The notes under the pieces: generated by a model
What the model was told of the DNA's origin: nothing
Database searches by the model: none
What the model saw: only the letters and a program-made list of their open reading frames with translations
Program-made: the position numbers and the translations under genes
Shown here: piece after piece, positions 15,681 to 24,863 of the stretch
Layout: each line of letters opens with the position of its first letter
Numbering within the stretch: the stretch's first letter is position 1
Source: a virus
Reading direction: 5' to 3' (one strand)
DNA: 41,217 bases
Virus record (IMG/VR): IMGVR_UViG_3300011116_001286
Location: 1 to 41,217 of that record

Positions 15681-16480
15681 CACTTCATCCTGGAAAGATA
15701 GTTGTCACACGCATCGTAGAACGTAGAAGAGAGAGGATGAGATCTAAATGCTTTGCTCATAGATCCTCGCTGGTGTGCAACGAATGGTGTACCATCATTC
15801 AGCTGATACTCTGTGTGATAATCTTGCCCAGTTAGAATTGCCTTTGCATCTCCTGATGTGGGCCTCACAAACTTGAGAGGAAGGTGCCTGATATTGTTTT
15901 CCCTTATGTAGACTGGTAATCTCCAAATCGGCTCTCTGAATAGATTGTATCCGATCGGGAGATTGAAAGTCTCAGAAAGCTCTTGCGTGTCAATTTGCAG
16001 GTTGTTATGCTTGTCGCAAGATGCGTCGAATTTCCAGTCATACTCAGGCGATAGTGCAACCCAGGTAAAGTTTGGGATCCTCTTGAAAGTCTGCGTGAGA
16101 CTGTCTCCAGAGCTGAATCCGCCTATGTCCTCATAAGTGGTTCCAACAATCTTGTACTCCTTCATGAGGTCATTCAGTATCGTATCCCAGCCCTTCACCA
16201 AAAGTACACAGTCAGTGTCAGTGACAACATTGATCTCACCTGGCGAAAGATTTGCCAGAATTGACTGGATGCCAACTGCATGTCCTCCTGATCCTCTTCC
16301 GCCCTGCGTCTTTATCGCGCTTTGTCTATCGTTTTGCTCAATGCTGTGATAAGACTCGGCATCAAGGCAGTGTGATACGAACGAGAGCTTCTCAGGATGA
16401 TCAGCTAGGGAAATGTGGTTATCAATACAGTAAGCATGATATCCTTTCGTCTCGATGCTTGTGACTAAGTGAATTTTCAT
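15680..16480 (-). CDS. Glycosyltransferase-like protein, GT-A type
   Basis: 266 residues. EINVVTDTDCVLLVKGWD places a DTD metal motif at residues 88-90, as in GT-A enzymes, and GGRGSGGHAVG lies just before it. A second half starts NFTWVALSPEYDWKFDASCD. The His-rich C-terminus (TGQDYHTEYQLN, then FVAHQRGSMSKAFR) resembles the acceptor region of small phage and marine-bacterial transferases. There is no membrane segment. A GAGGT ribosome site precedes ATG 16480, eight bases after the upstream stop. Sugar specificity is unknown. Confidence 0.65.
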   Translation of the reverse strand: MKIHLVTSIETKGYHAYCIDNHISLADHPEKLSFVSHCLDAESYHSIEQNDRQSAIKTQGGRGSGGHAVGIQSILANLSPGEINVVTDTDCVLLVKGWDTILNDLMKEYKIVGTTYEDIGGFSSGDSLTQTFKRIPNFTWVALSPEYDWKFDASCDKHNNLQIDTQELSETFNLPIGYNLFREPIWRLPVYIRENNIRHLPLKFVRPTSGDAKAILTGQDYHTEYQLNDGTPFVAHQRGSMSKAFRSHPLSSTFYDACDNYLSRMK

Positions 16481-16487
16481 GTGAACC

Positions 16488-17267
16488 TCAGGTTTTTGGA
16501 GTAAATCTTCCCTTGTAGGACGTTAGCCAAGAGAAGAACTTGACCTCTATAGGAGACAATCTCTTGGTGTAAGTCCTTGTGTTAACGTCAATGTATGTCT
16601 TATCTGGGTGCATTTCAGCTGGAAATCCGTTGCAGGGAACGATCATCTCTCTGCACTCTTTCTCATGATCTGGGAATTTTAGATTAAACTCATGTAGACG
16701 CCTCGAAAGCATACCGAGTTTCTCCAGATAATTTTTGTCTGACCAGGGTTGTCCTAGTTTTGCAGTAACATCTACAGCAGGATTTCCAGAATAGACTCTG
16801 TTCTCATGCATGTCTTTGATGATTACTGCACCCAGCATTGCCACAGACTTTCTCTGTGCGTGTATCGGCGAGAGGAAACACTGACCTACGAGCCATACGT
16901 CGTCCTCAAGTATCAGCGACTTATTTCCATAGAGATTACATCCCTCGATAGTGTCACCATGGGCTATGTGAGAGTAAAGCTGGGAAGCTATGCCTACTCC
17001 AACGTTATTACCCATTCTGAGCATCCCTCTTCCATCGATCACTGACCTCTCTCCAATCCAGCAGTTGTGTCCCATTGACACAGATCCCCCGTCAAGATTT
17101 ATGAATGATCCAGCGTGTATCTTGCAGTAATCTCCGATCTTGATTTTTCCGCTTCCAGCAATCTTAACCCCGGGCCCAATGTATGAGCAATCTCCAACAG
17201 AGATCTCAACTTCGCCAAAGATCTTGACAGAGTCATCTATCTTTGAGTTAAAGCCCAGGGATATCAT
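16488..17267 (-). CDS. Left-handed beta-helix (hexapeptide) acyltransferase
   Basis: 259 residues. Residues 10-140 hold repeated hexapeptide units of the [LIV]G-type turn: VKIFGEVEISVGDCSYIGPG, IKIGDYCKIHAG, VSMGHNCWIGE, LRMGNNVGVGI and LILEDDVWLVGQCF. The last part reads VYSGNPAVDV, the usual LbH O-acetyltransferase exit. These trimeric enzymes acetylate sugar hydroxyl or amino groups using acetyl-CoA. The C-terminal 90 residues form an extra tail not typical of the minimal family. The ATG overlaps the aminotransferase stop (TAATG), so it is co-translated with the amino-sugar genes. Confidence 0.85.
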   Translation of the reverse strand: MISLGFNSKIDDSVKIFGEVEISVGDCSYIGPGVKIAGSGKIKIGDYCKIHAGSFINLDGGSVSMGHNCWIGERSVIDGRGMLRMGNNVGVGIASQLYSHIAHGDTIEGCNLYGNKSLILEDDVWLVGQCFLSPIHAQRKSVAMLGAVIIKDMHENRVYSGNPAVDVTAKLGQPWSDKNYLEKLGMLSRRLHEFNLKFPDHEKECREMIVPCNGFPAEMHPDKTYIDVNTRTYTKRLSPIEVKFFSWLTSYKGRFTPKT

Positions 17268-18427
17268 TACTTCGAATCCTTCACAATAGAATCAATGCAC
17301 GATGTAAGCGTCGAAAAGATCCTCGAAATGTCATTTTCATCTAACCACCACCCGCAAGGGAGAGAAAACTGTCTGGAGAAGAAGGCATCGACTCCGGGTA
17401 GCTCTCTCATCTCACCCTTGAAGCAGGTGTAATGATGATTGGGAACGTGTACAACTCCAGCACTCACTCCCATCTCGTTCATCTTCTCAAGAATCTCATC
17501 TCTGTGGTGTGCTATGTTCTCGTCAAGAACGATAGTGTAAACCCAGCTAGATCCAGATGACCTTGTTGATTTTGAGGCCGGTTTTGCATGGGGATATGAA
17601 GCGAAAAGGAAGTCATACTCTCTAGAGTTCTTTCTATGAGCACTAACGGCTGACTGTATCTTGTCTATTATTGAAAGTCCAATTGCCGCTGAGACGTTGT
17701 TCATGTTGAACTTGTGGCCAATACAGTCAATGTCTACGTCCCACTGCTGTCCCTTCCAGTTTCCCTTCTCGTCCTTCGCCTTATCCCTATCGAGACCAAA
17801 CCACTTCATCTTCTTAACAGCTGCGAAATCATTACTGTCTTTGCAGTAGATTGCTCCACCGTCTCCTGTTGTGAAGTGCTTAATGGCTTGGAAGCTATAG
17901 CAAGTGAAGTCTGAGTATTCGTGAACCTTTCTTCCGTTGAACTCAGCTAGAAATCCGTGTGCTGCGTCTATGATAAGCTTGACACCGTTTTGCTTGCACA
18001 AGCTATAGATCATGTCAAGTTCAGGGACATTTCCCGCCCAGAGAACGAGTATGACAGCTTTGGTATTTTTTGTCAGAGCCTGAGAGATAGTGCTAGAAGT
18101 GAGCATTCCGCTAGCAGGATTGACATCTGCCCAGACGATATTGCTTCCTACGTTCTTGATAGGCATGTTAGTTGCAACGCACGTCATTGAAGTGGTAACA
18201 ACATCGTCGCCGTAAGATGCACCTGATAGCTCTAGGGCAAGAGTGAGTGCAGATGTGCAGCTGTTGACAAGCGCCACGTTTTCTGTATCAAGCAGGCTCT
18301 TCACTCGGTCTGTGAGAAGAGTTACCTGCACTCCCTCGTTTATGAAACCAGACTTGAGTACAGACTCAATCTCCTTGAGAGCTGCATCTGTGTCGATGAG
18401 CGGCTTAAAAAGATGCAACTTTTCCAT
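17267..18427 (-). CDS. DegT/DnrJ/EryC1/StrS sugar aminotransferase
   Basis: About 386 residues of the PLP-dependent fold-type-I group that aminates keto-sugars. Visible are SGFINEGVQV, NSCTSALTLALELSG, the PLP-contacting IIDAAHGF Asp/His loop, and YSFQAIKHFTTGDGGA with the Schiff-base lysine (K183 from ATG 18427). The C-terminal half has HKFNMNNVSAAIGLS, matching family members such as PseC. It would transfer an amino group from glutamate to a UDP-4-keto-6-deoxy sugar made by the adjacent dehydratase. ATG 18427 overlaps the upstream stop as TGATG. Confidence 0.92.
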   Translation of the reverse strand: MEKLHLFKPLIDTDAALKEIESVLKSGFINEGVQVTLLTDRVKSLLDTENVALVNSCTSALTLALELSGASYGDDVVTTSMTCVATNMPIKNVGSNIVWADVNPASGMLTSSTISQALTKNTKAVILVLWAGNVPELDMIYSLCKQNGVKLIIDAAHGFLAEFNGRKVHEYSDFTCYSFQAIKHFTTGDGGAIYCKDSNDFAAVKKMKWFGLDRDKAKDEKGNWKGQQWDVDIDCIGHKFNMNNVSAAIGLSIIDKIQSAVSAHRKNSREYDFLFASYPHAKPASKSTRSSGSSWVYTIVLDENIAHHRDEILEKMNEMGVSAGVVHVPNHHYTCFKGEMRELPGVDAFFSRQFSLPCGWWLDENDISRIFSTLTSCIDSIVKDSK

Positions 18428-19428
18428 CACTTTTTAATCTCCTCTATGCTCTTTCCGATAAAATTAGAGAGGTTTCCCTCAAATATCCCAAGACCATCTA
18501 GATACCTGTCAAGCTGACCTTTCTCAAGGTTGTCATTCTCAGAGGAGTACTCAAACATCTTGTATCCCTCTTTAACAGTAGCGTGAGAAGGATCGAGATA
18601 GTACCTGTCTCCAACGTCTACGGCGCGGATAGATTCTGCATGAGAGATGAGAGCCTCATGAAGCTTCTCTCCTGGTCTGATGCCGATGATCTTGACATCC
18701 TTCGAATATCGAGTAGAGAAAATCTCTGCAAGATCTGAGATCTTCATAGAGTTGAGCTTTGGAATCCAGGTCTGCCCAGTCTCTCCCTTCTCGAGGGCAT
18801 GCATAATGAGATCAACGCTCTCATCTAGAGTCATGACAAATCGTGTCATATCAGGATGCGTGACCGTCAAACAGTCTGAATTTAGCGCTTGATACTTGAA
18901 GAGAGGAATGATGCTTCCTCTGCTCTCTAGAACGTTTCCGTATCGAGTTGCAACGAACTTAACATTCTTGTTGCTGTGAAGAGATCTACTGAGGACTACT
19001 CTCTCGGCGATTGCCTTGCACATTCCATAGACGTTGACAGGTGAGCAAGCCTTGTCTGTGCTCACCATGCAAACTCTCATATTGTCGTGCTTGGAATTCT
19101 CAACTGCATCGACAACGTTCTGGATTCCAATAATGTTCGTCTTGATGCTCTCTCCTGGAGAAAGCTCACAAGTATCAACTTGCTTGAGAGCAGAAGCGAT
19201 GATAATGTCATCTGGCCTGTAGGTGTCAATAACATCAAGGACTCGAGAGTAATCCCTTATGTCTCCTACAAAAAATCTGACATTGTATCCCTTGTACTGA
19301 TTCTTGATAGTCCAGTGCTTCTCCTCGTCTCGAGAAAAGACTGCAACCTCATTGTCGATAGCAAGGCGCTTGATAAGTGTCTTGCCAAGGGATCCTGTCC
19401 CTCCAAAAACTATAATCTTTCTAGCCAT
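18427..19428 (-). CDS. UDP-GlcNAc 4,6-dehydratase-type enzyme (PseB/CapD/FnlA group)
   Basis: 333 residues, the length of soluble PseB-type enzymes. The Rossmann motif is IIVFGGTGSLGKTL; the catalytic triad region is MVSTDKACSPVNVYGMCKAI (T124, D125, K126, Y134, K138). It continues with ATRYGNVLESRGSIIP, VTHPDMTRFVMTLDESVDLI and IRPGEKLHEALIS, all family signatures. The reaction removes water from UDP-GlcNAc to give a 4-keto-6-deoxy sugar, the substrate for the next gene. The stereochemistry (inverting or retaining at C5) cannot be read. There is no membrane domain, unlike the large CapD/WbpM forms. The ATG overlaps the upstream transferase stop by 8 bases. Confidence 0.9.
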   Translation of the reverse strand: MARKIIVFGGTGSLGKTLIKRLAIDNEVAVFSRDEEKHWTIKNQYKGYNVRFFVGDIRDYSRVLDVIDTYRPDDIIIASALKQVDTCELSPGESIKTNIIGIQNVVDAVENSKHDNMRVCMVSTDKACSPVNVYGMCKAIAERVVLSRSLHSNKNVKFVATRYGNVLESRGSIIPLFKYQALNSDCLTVTHPDMTRFVMTLDESVDLIMHALEKGETGQTWIPKLNSMKISDLAEIFSTRYSKDVKIIGIRPGEKLHEALISHAESIRAVDVGDRYYLDPSHATVKEGYKMFEYSSENDNLEKGQLDRYLDGLGIFEGNLSNFIGKSIEEIKK

Positions 19429-20239
19429 TCTTTTCTCCGAAAGTCTTTACTTCAAACCCTTCTACAATTGTATCATTGCCTGATGCTTTATATGGCACAC
19501 CAGAGGGTATGCTTTGAATTCTACATCCTGCAATTGCTCCTTCTCCAGCGCTTGTGTTGAATATTCCTCCATCTAGCTGAGCATTGTCCTTGTAGAGGGA
19601 AATCATCTCTCTCTGGAAATCAACCTCAGTGATGTTCTTTGTCTTGACAAGATTATCAAAAACCTTTGATATCGCCTCTGTCCTGTTGAGACCACACAGA
19701 ACTGGTATAAAATTCGTCTTATAAATCTCACCATCGGGGTCCCAGAAACGAACAGATTCACCTGTGAAAGAGTTTGTCATCCTGTATTTTGTCCACTTAG
19801 TGGAATCAGGAAGATTTCGTGATTTATCGAATCTGTGAGATTCACCAACCAGGAATTCCTGTGTTCTTACCATCCCAATGTCAGGATTTTTATCTAGGAA
19901 TTGTGCGCACAGAGAGATCTTATCCATTGACCAGTGAATGCAATCTGACTCAATGATGTAGATGTACTTCTTCTCGTCCATGAACTTGGTGTAGTTCTTA
20001 GAGATCCAGTTCACAGCAGACCAATAGCCTACATTTTCCTTGCTTCTAACAACATGCTGAAATTGTTCGAGCCTCGACATTGTCAGAGGTTGATTAGATC
20101 CGTTGTCGAAAACGATAGTCGAATCCTTCATACTTTCCCACTCAGGTAGAGACAAGATGTTATCAGCAACCTTGTCAAAGGCTGCGTCTCTCGTAGGCTC
20201 TACAGAGCACGTGACTATCGCAAAAGCAATATCTTCCAT
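19421..20239 (-). CDS. Glycosyltransferase-like protein, GT-A type
   Basis: About 272 residues from ATG 20239 (MEDIAFAIVTCSVEPTR), which has an AGGA site eight bases before it; the frame opens 17 codons earlier but would overlap the upstream gene. A GT2-like first half includes STIVFDNGSNQPL, KENVGYWSAVNW, and IYIIESDCIHW with an ESD acidic motif at residues 97-99. The second half has NFIPVLCGLNRTEAI and a long GG-containing tail. It is probably a cytoplasmic transferase working on a glycan precursor. The substitution of DxD by ESD is unusual. Confidence 0.65.
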   Translation of the reverse strand: MEDIAFAIVTCSVEPTRDAAFDKVADNILSLPEWESMKDSTIVFDNGSNQPLTMSRLEQFQHVVRSKENVGYWSAVNWISKNYTKFMDEKKYIYIIESDCIHWSMDKISLCAQFLDKNPDIGMVRTQEFLVGESHRFDKSRNLPDSTKWTKYRMTNSFTGESVRFWDPDGEIYKTNFIPVLCGLNRTEAISKVFDNLVKTKNITEVDFQREMISLYKDNAQLDGGIFNTSAGEGAIAGCRIQSIPSGVPYKASGNDTIVEGFEVKTFGEKNG

Positions 20240-20279
20240 GAGGTCTTCCTGAGAAATTATACGGGAAGACTTTCGATCG

Positions 20280-21365
20280 TTACCTGACACGGTCTAGAAA
20301 GTCTTTCCAGCTACCATCTAGATTGTGATCTAGGCTGCTGCAAAGCTGAGTCATGTTCACGCTCATCTGTGCCCAATCATTTCTTTGCAGTGATGCGAGA
20401 TAATCATTTTGATCATTTACCCAGACAGAGTTGTACCCGTCAATCAGATACTTCGCAGACCTAGTTCGTTCAGCGTATTTTCTGGTGATGATAACAGGAG
20501 TTCCTGTAGAGATCGATATTATTGGAACTCCTCCACCCCAGTCATTTGACTTGAGGTGGACAACTGCAAGAACTGACGCGTTCTTCTGAGCTGCATGTAT
20601 GGGATTTAGGGTAGTAAATCCTGATCCTGATCCACTGTATCTAATGTCTGCTCCCTGCCCTCTCGTATTTCCACCGTAATTTGGAACAACTTCATGTCCA
20701 TCTCTTGCTAGAGACATGTTCACCTCGTTAAAGATCTGGAATTCAGCAGGCTGTCTAACACTGTAGTTGTGGTTAAAGGAAGCAAAACCTTGTCGATTAA
20801 CGTCCTTGACTCCCAGGAATCTCTTTAGGTGTTCTGAAGAGACAAGGTCAAAGGAGTTCTGGTAGACAGCAGCCTCATACGACGCAGGGAGTATCTTGCA
20901 CACGTTGGCGGGCTTCATCCCGAAAGGGTCGTGATCGTAGTCTGAGATTGTTGATGATACCCACTTCGCGTATGGCATTAAGCTTCTAGCACGTTGAACA
21001 ATCTCACTCAGTCTACCGATGTGCTCTCTAGTTGTGTGGAAAACGTCTATTGTCTTTCCTGTCTCTCTTATGTCTTCTACTGTTACACAGGCATCAGGGT
21101 GTCCAACTCCTGCAAACTCTGCAGGGTCAGAGTCTATAAGGAAAGAATCCTCTCCGAAGTCTAGTGGGAGAGAGATATCATCAGAAATCTTCTTTCCTGT
21201 CCTGTTGTTTGTCATGAACGTAACTGGCCACACACAGATGTCGCACAGGTCATTAGGCCACGATTCTCTTGAAGGATAAACTACCTCGTATCCTGCACGG
21301 TTGTAGAGAATAGTGAGCAGAATTGTTGCTGGTCTATCTTTTGATGGAATGATCAGAGCTCTCAA
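20280..21365 (-). CDS. Glycosyltransferase-like protein, GT-B type (divergent)
   Basis: 361 residues. The N-terminus starts RALIIPSKDRPATILLTILY. A central segment is rich in Tyr/Asp (WVSSTISDYDHDPFGM). The C-terminal half shows KNASVLAVVHLKSNDWGGGVPIISISTGTPVIITRKYAE, arranged like the glycine-rich donor site of GT-B transferases, with WGGG replacing the usual EGF block. The family is not one I can name. The start is a TTG at 21365 overlapping the upstream stop (TTGA), with a GAGGA site just before it. It is flanked by two other transferase-like genes. Confidence 0.55.
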   Translation of the reverse strand: MRALIIPSKDRPATILLTILYNRAGYEVVYPSRESWPNDLCDICVWPVTFMTNNRTGKKISDDISLPLDFGEDSFLIDSDPAEFAGVGHPDACVTVEDIRETGKTIDVFHTTREHIGRLSEIVQRARSLMPYAKWVSSTISDYDHDPFGMKPANVCKILPASYEAAVYQNSFDLVSSEHLKRFLGVKDVNRQGFASFNHNYSVRQPAEFQIFNEVNMSLARDGHEVVPNYGGNTRGQGADIRYSGSGSGFTTLNPIHAAQKNASVLAVVHLKSNDWGGGVPIISISTGTPVIITRKYAERTRSAKYLIDGYNSVWVNDQNDYLASLQRNDWAQMSVNMTQLCSSLDHNLDGSWKDFLDRVR

Positions 21366-22309
21366 GCATTCCTCGCTGGGAAGTCATATTTAGAGGATTC
21401 GATCTTCTCTATAGTTTCGCGCACTCGCTTTGTCAGTTCGTGATTTTCTTCTAAGAAATCCCTGTATCGATTGATTCTGCTGGTGAGAGAAACTTTGTCG
21501 TGAAGAGCTTCTTCTGTCATCCTGACTATCTCGGCGCTGCTGTGATCTTCAGTTATCTCGATCATCTCGCGTCGCAGTTCATCGGGCATAAAGCTCGGTG
21601 CATCCCCTATTGGAAGGCAGCATCCCTTGCCGAACTCGATGTATTTGGCAAGAAGACGATCACACCACCCGGCCTTGCAAGTTATTCCAATCCAACACTG
21701 TGATGCTGCCCTAACATAGTCTCCACCAAATATCTGCCCAGGATTCTGGCTAATGGAATAACCGGGGAATGGTATGAAACCGATCTTAAACTTCTTAGAC
21801 TCGATAACTGCTGTTGCAATCCTGTGCCTGATCGGGTAGTAGCTAGGCGTGAGATTACCACTCACTAAGATGTCATAGTTCTTGTTGAAATTTCGAGTCA
21901 TATCTTGATAATGCAGGCTGTGCATCATCGAGATAACATTGATCTCATCTTCAACTAGTGATTTGACATTTCTCTCAGAAGGGAAGGGAGTGATTACAGC
22001 TTCGAATCCGAGTCGCTTTGCATAGTCTCTCTCGGTTCTGAATAGGACCCTATCGGGCTTTGATTCATCAACTCCCCAGATTATCTTTCGATTTTTAAGC
22101 TGCGCCATTCTCTGCTGGTTTGACTCATTCTTTAGAGAAATGTGCACCAATATCACGTCATCAGGTTTAACCAGGCTGTGCCCAGCTGCGTCGAATGATG
22201 TCTCTGAATGTAGTTTGCAACCTTGCTTTTCAAATTCCCGCAGGATATCACCAGCTATGGTGACGTTGTTGAAATCCCAGACATCGTCTCTGTGGATTAC
22301 GTGGATCAC
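21362..22309 (-). CDS. Glycosyltransferase-like protein (divergent, family unclear)
   Basis: 315 residues. The N-terminus, IHVIHRDDVWDFNNVTIAGD, is followed by DDVILVHISLKN and KIIWGVDESKPDRV, as in the acceptor domain of GT-B enzymes. The C-terminal part, KIGFIPFPGYSISQNPG, then CWIGITCKAGWCDRLLAKYIEFGKGC, recalls the donor domain of CgeB-like proteins, where a conserved tyrosine/glutamate face replaces EX7E. Function is probably sugar transfer but not certain. The start is a GTG overlapping the methyltransferase stop (GTGA). Confidence 0.5.
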   Translation of the reverse strand: MIHVIHRDDVWDFNNVTIAGDILREFEKQGCKLHSETSFDAAGHSLVKPDDVILVHISLKNESNQQRMAQLKNRKIIWGVDESKPDRVLFRTERDYAKRLGFEAVITPFPSERNVKSLVEDEINVISMMHSLHYQDMTRNFNKNYDILVSGNLTPSYYPIRHRIATAVIESKKFKIGFIPFPGYSISQNPGQIFGGDYVRAASQCWIGITCKAGWCDRLLAKYIEFGKGCCLPIGDAPSFMPDELRREMIEITEDHSSAEIVRMTEEALHDKVSLTSRINRYRDFLEENHELTKRVRETIEKIESSKYDFPARNA

Positions 22310-23043
22310 CAGTCACCCAGGAATTCGCTAGGATTGAAGAACGGGCTTGTGATAAGAACTTGTCCGTAATCGATCTGATCATCAGGAATGCGCCTATCAT
22401 CGAAGAAGATGCGCCTATCCATGATTATCAGCTTCTTATCTAGTCCCGTGATGCTGTCTATGACTGTTGCACAGTCTATGTCTTTCTCAGACTTTGTGGG
22501 GAGGTGATAGTCATCGAACAGGATGAACTTGTTGAACTTGTTCCTGCAATTCTGCCAGTCAGCCATGACAGCGTCGTAGCGATGATCTCCGTCAACGTAG
22601 ATCATGTCAAACTTCTCGTTTATTGCAGGGATAGCAGTTGCGGAATCCTGCTTGACAAACCTGATGTTCTTGAGGTACTCATGCGGAATTCCACGAGCAA
22701 TCTCGTTGAGGAGGTCTTCAGAGAGAGCAGGGTCGATGGTCGTGACTGTTCCGTTGATCCCTGCATCAATCATAGCTTTTGAAGCGCACACTGCAGAATA
22801 ACCTCTGCCGAAACCTATCTCGAGATAGCTCTGAATCTTGAACTTCTTGATCAAGCTGTAGATTAAGATTCCGCGTTCGTAGTTTGGTCTGAAGAAGCTT
22901 CCCGCAGACTTATAGAGGGGGCTGCTCTTATCTCTTGACTTCTTTGCAGTGAATTCGCCAATGTGATCAAAATCGCCAAGAGAGATATCAGAGAGATTAA
23001 CCTCGATATCTGACAAGAATTCGACGATGTGCTTCTTTTCCAT
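22306..23043 (-). CDS. SAM-dependent methyltransferase, class I
   Basis: 245 residues. Motif I is SYLEIGFGRGYSAVCASKAM (SAM-binding glycine loop); TTIDPA is the ribose-binding acidic motif; FDMIYVDGDHRYDAVMADW and FILFDDYHLP are typical of the Methyltransf_24 group, which methylates sugars or small metabolites. It probably adds an O-methyl group to a sugar of the glycan, often a capping step that ends chain growth (inference). A GGAG sits before ATG 23043, which directly follows the upstream stop. The metal-binding DGDH motif is present. Confidence 0.85.
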   Translation of the reverse strand: MEKKHIVEFLSDIEVNLSDISLGDFDHIGEFTAKKSRDKSSPLYKSAGSFFRPNYERGILIYSLIKKFKIQSYLEIGFGRGYSAVCASKAMIDAGINGTVTTIDPALSEDLLNEIARGIPHEYLKNIRFVKQDSATAIPAINEKFDMIYVDGDHRYDAVMADWQNCRNKFNKFILFDDYHLPTKSEKDIDCATVIDSITGLDKKLIIMDRRIFFDDRRIPDDQIDYGQVLITSPFFNPSEFLGDW

Positions 23044-23964
23044 TTAGATCTCCTTGAATACTTTTCTAAAAATTTCTACACCAGCGGGCATGAAAAGATC
23101 CTTCACCTTCTCATAAGCGTGATCGACGTCTGTTGCATGGCTGACAATATCGATCATGTTGTCCGGGTATATGATGTCATTCGCTGACAGTATCTCTGGT
23201 GATACTCCGACATTTGTCGAAATGATCGGCGTGCGAGACGCTGCGCACTCAAGAACTGCCTGCGGACCTCCCTCGTATCGAGAAGTTACAAGGTAAAGAT
23301 CAAGCCAGTTGTACATCTCGTTTAGCCTATTGAAATCAGGCAACTCTGCATAGTAATAAGGCACCTTTGCGTCCTTGAGGCGGTTTATAACGTACTGTCG
23401 TCTCCAACCAGCAAGTACAGGAACTATTCTCTGGTCTCTCTTGTAGGCTTCTATCACTATGTCGCAGAATACATCGGGCCCCTTCTCAAGCTTTGGAGAC
23501 TTGAGATCAGACCCCTCTGTGTCTCTCTGAAAAGAACCGATGAGAAATCTGTCGTCAGGTATGCCGTGCCTGCGTCTCGCTTCCCTCCTGTTCATAGGAA
23601 ACCAGATGTTCTGATTTACCCAGAACGGTCTAACGAAAACGGGCTTGCTAGTCAAAGACTGTATTTGTCTCTGAGTTGCTAGACAGGGAACGTGGTAGAG
23701 GTCTACGTACTGATCTCTGTCAGAGAATTCTTTGCGAGAAGCTTCTGAGAATTTCTCAGGAACAATGTGATGAACAGTGCAAACTACGTGCTTCTTGGAC
23801 AAGATATCCCTGGGTATTTGATTCCAGCACCAGTCAGCCAAAAGCCAAATGACGGAAGCTTCACTAGGATCTTGTACGAACGTGTCGGGATTGGACTCGT
23901 TCCACTCAGAGACGAATCTATCGCAAATCCACTTTTCTCCCGCCTGCAATGTGAATATTTTCAT
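23044..23964 (-). CDS. Glycosyltransferase, GT4-like
   Basis: 306 residues, shorter than usual GT4 proteins. The donor domain is clear: YLVTSRYEGGPQAVLECAA has the EX7E pair (E231 and E239), followed by RTPIISTNVG. The N-terminal domain is reduced (MKIFTLQAGEKWICDRFV). It acts on a nucleotide-sugar in the cytoplasm; specificity is not readable. The ATG overlaps the upstream stop as ATGA. This and the next two genes form a run of compact GT4-like genes. Confidence 0.8.
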   Translation of the reverse strand: MKIFTLQAGEKWICDRFVSEWNESNPDTFVQDPSEASVIWLLADWCWNQIPRDILSKKHVVCTVHHIVPEKFSEASRKEFSDRDQYVDLYHVPCLATQRQIQSLTSKPVFVRPFWVNQNIWFPMNRREARRRHGIPDDRFLIGSFQRDTEGSDLKSPKLEKGPDVFCDIVIEAYKRDQRIVPVLAGWRRQYVINRLKDAKVPYYYAELPDFNRLNEMYNWLDLYLVTSRYEGGPQAVLECAASRTPIISTNVGVSPEILSANDIIYPDNMIDIVSHATDVDHAYEKVKDLFMPAGVEIFRKVFKEI

Positions 23965-24863
23965 CCTGTTAGTACCTTTGCGTATGCGTCTGCAACCAGC
24001 TTTATGTCAAGGTGACTACTGTCAACAGCAGGACGAGGAGGAAGCACCACATCCAGATTTAGATCTGGTGGTTGATCATAATCAAGTAGCTGGAAATCGT
24101 ATTTGAAGGATTCTCTTATCACTAATCCTGAGTTTTTGACAATCTCGTGTGTTCCGCCTGAGTCTGTACAGATTACAGGGCAACCCACAGAGAGAGCTTC
24201 TACTACAACATTGGGACAGTGATCAAGCCATCCAAGATGTATCATCCAGTCTGCATTACCATAAATTGATAGACAGGTTTCGTGTGAGAGAGATCCCGTG
24301 TATCCTATTCTGGGATGACTGACGTAATGGTCCGGGTTTGATCCCATCACTATCAAAAACCCATTAATCCCTCTCTGGATAAAATTTAGAAATAGCTGAA
24401 TTGTCTCTTTCAGCCTTTTCTGTCTGTGCCAGTTTGCTGAAGTTACGAATATTGTGTCGTATTTCTTTCTGAGGTCATCGAGTCCTGCATCTCTTAATTT
24501 TTCGAAGAGACGTATGCCATTGTTAATGACAGTGCCTTTTCTCTCTCCCCAGTGACGAGAAGTCATAGTCTTGTCGAAATTTGACTGCCAGACAATGTGA
24601 TCTGCAGAGTCGTAGACCTGCTTGATCAACCTGTTCTTGACTTCAAACTCTTCTGGTTTAAACCAGATTCCATCAAGCCTCTGGACTATACGCTTTCCTG
24701 GAATGATTCTAGTAGAGGGCTCAATGAACACAAGACATGAATCATAGTCTTTGTCATCGACTATCTCGAAACCCTTCTCTGTGAGTTCAGAGGCTAGCCT
24801 GTGAGCGAAGGTGTTCGGGCCGGTTCTTGACCCAAAATTGACATTAGAGAAGTGTATTCTCAT
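23961..24863 (-). CDS. Glycosyltransferase, GT4-like
   Basis: 300 residues from ATG 24863 (RIHFSNVNFGSRTGPNTFAH), which overlaps the upstream stop as ATGA; the frame opens 13 codons earlier. The SRTGPNTFAHRLASEL segment is the acceptor-side glycine loop. The donor side is LDHCPNVVVEALSVGCPVI followed by CTDSGGTHEIV, the usual GT4 PNVVxEA signature, with Asp in place of the first Glu of EX7E. Role as for other GT4 enzymes; sugar unknown. Confidence 0.85.
   Translation of the reverse strand: MRIHFSNVNFGSRTGPNTFAHRLASELTEKGFEIVDDKDYDSCLVFIEPSTRIIPGKRIVQRLDGIWFKPEEFEVKNRLIKQVYDSADHIVWQSNFDKTMTSRHWGERKGTVINNGIRLFEKLRDAGLDDLRKKYDTIFVTSANWHRQKRLKETIQLFLNFIQRGINGFLIVMGSNPDHYVSHPRIGYTGSLSHETCLSIYGNADWMIHLGWLDHCPNVVVEALSVGCPVICTDSGGTHEIVKNSGLVIRESFKYDFQLLDYDQPPDLNLDVVLPPRPAVDSSHLDIKLVADAYAKVLTG

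Noticed and set aside
12427-19428. Complete pseudaminic-acid pathway
   Set aside because: PseB-, PseC- and PseH-like genes are present, but no PseG, PseI or PseF is visible, so that end product cannot be claimed.
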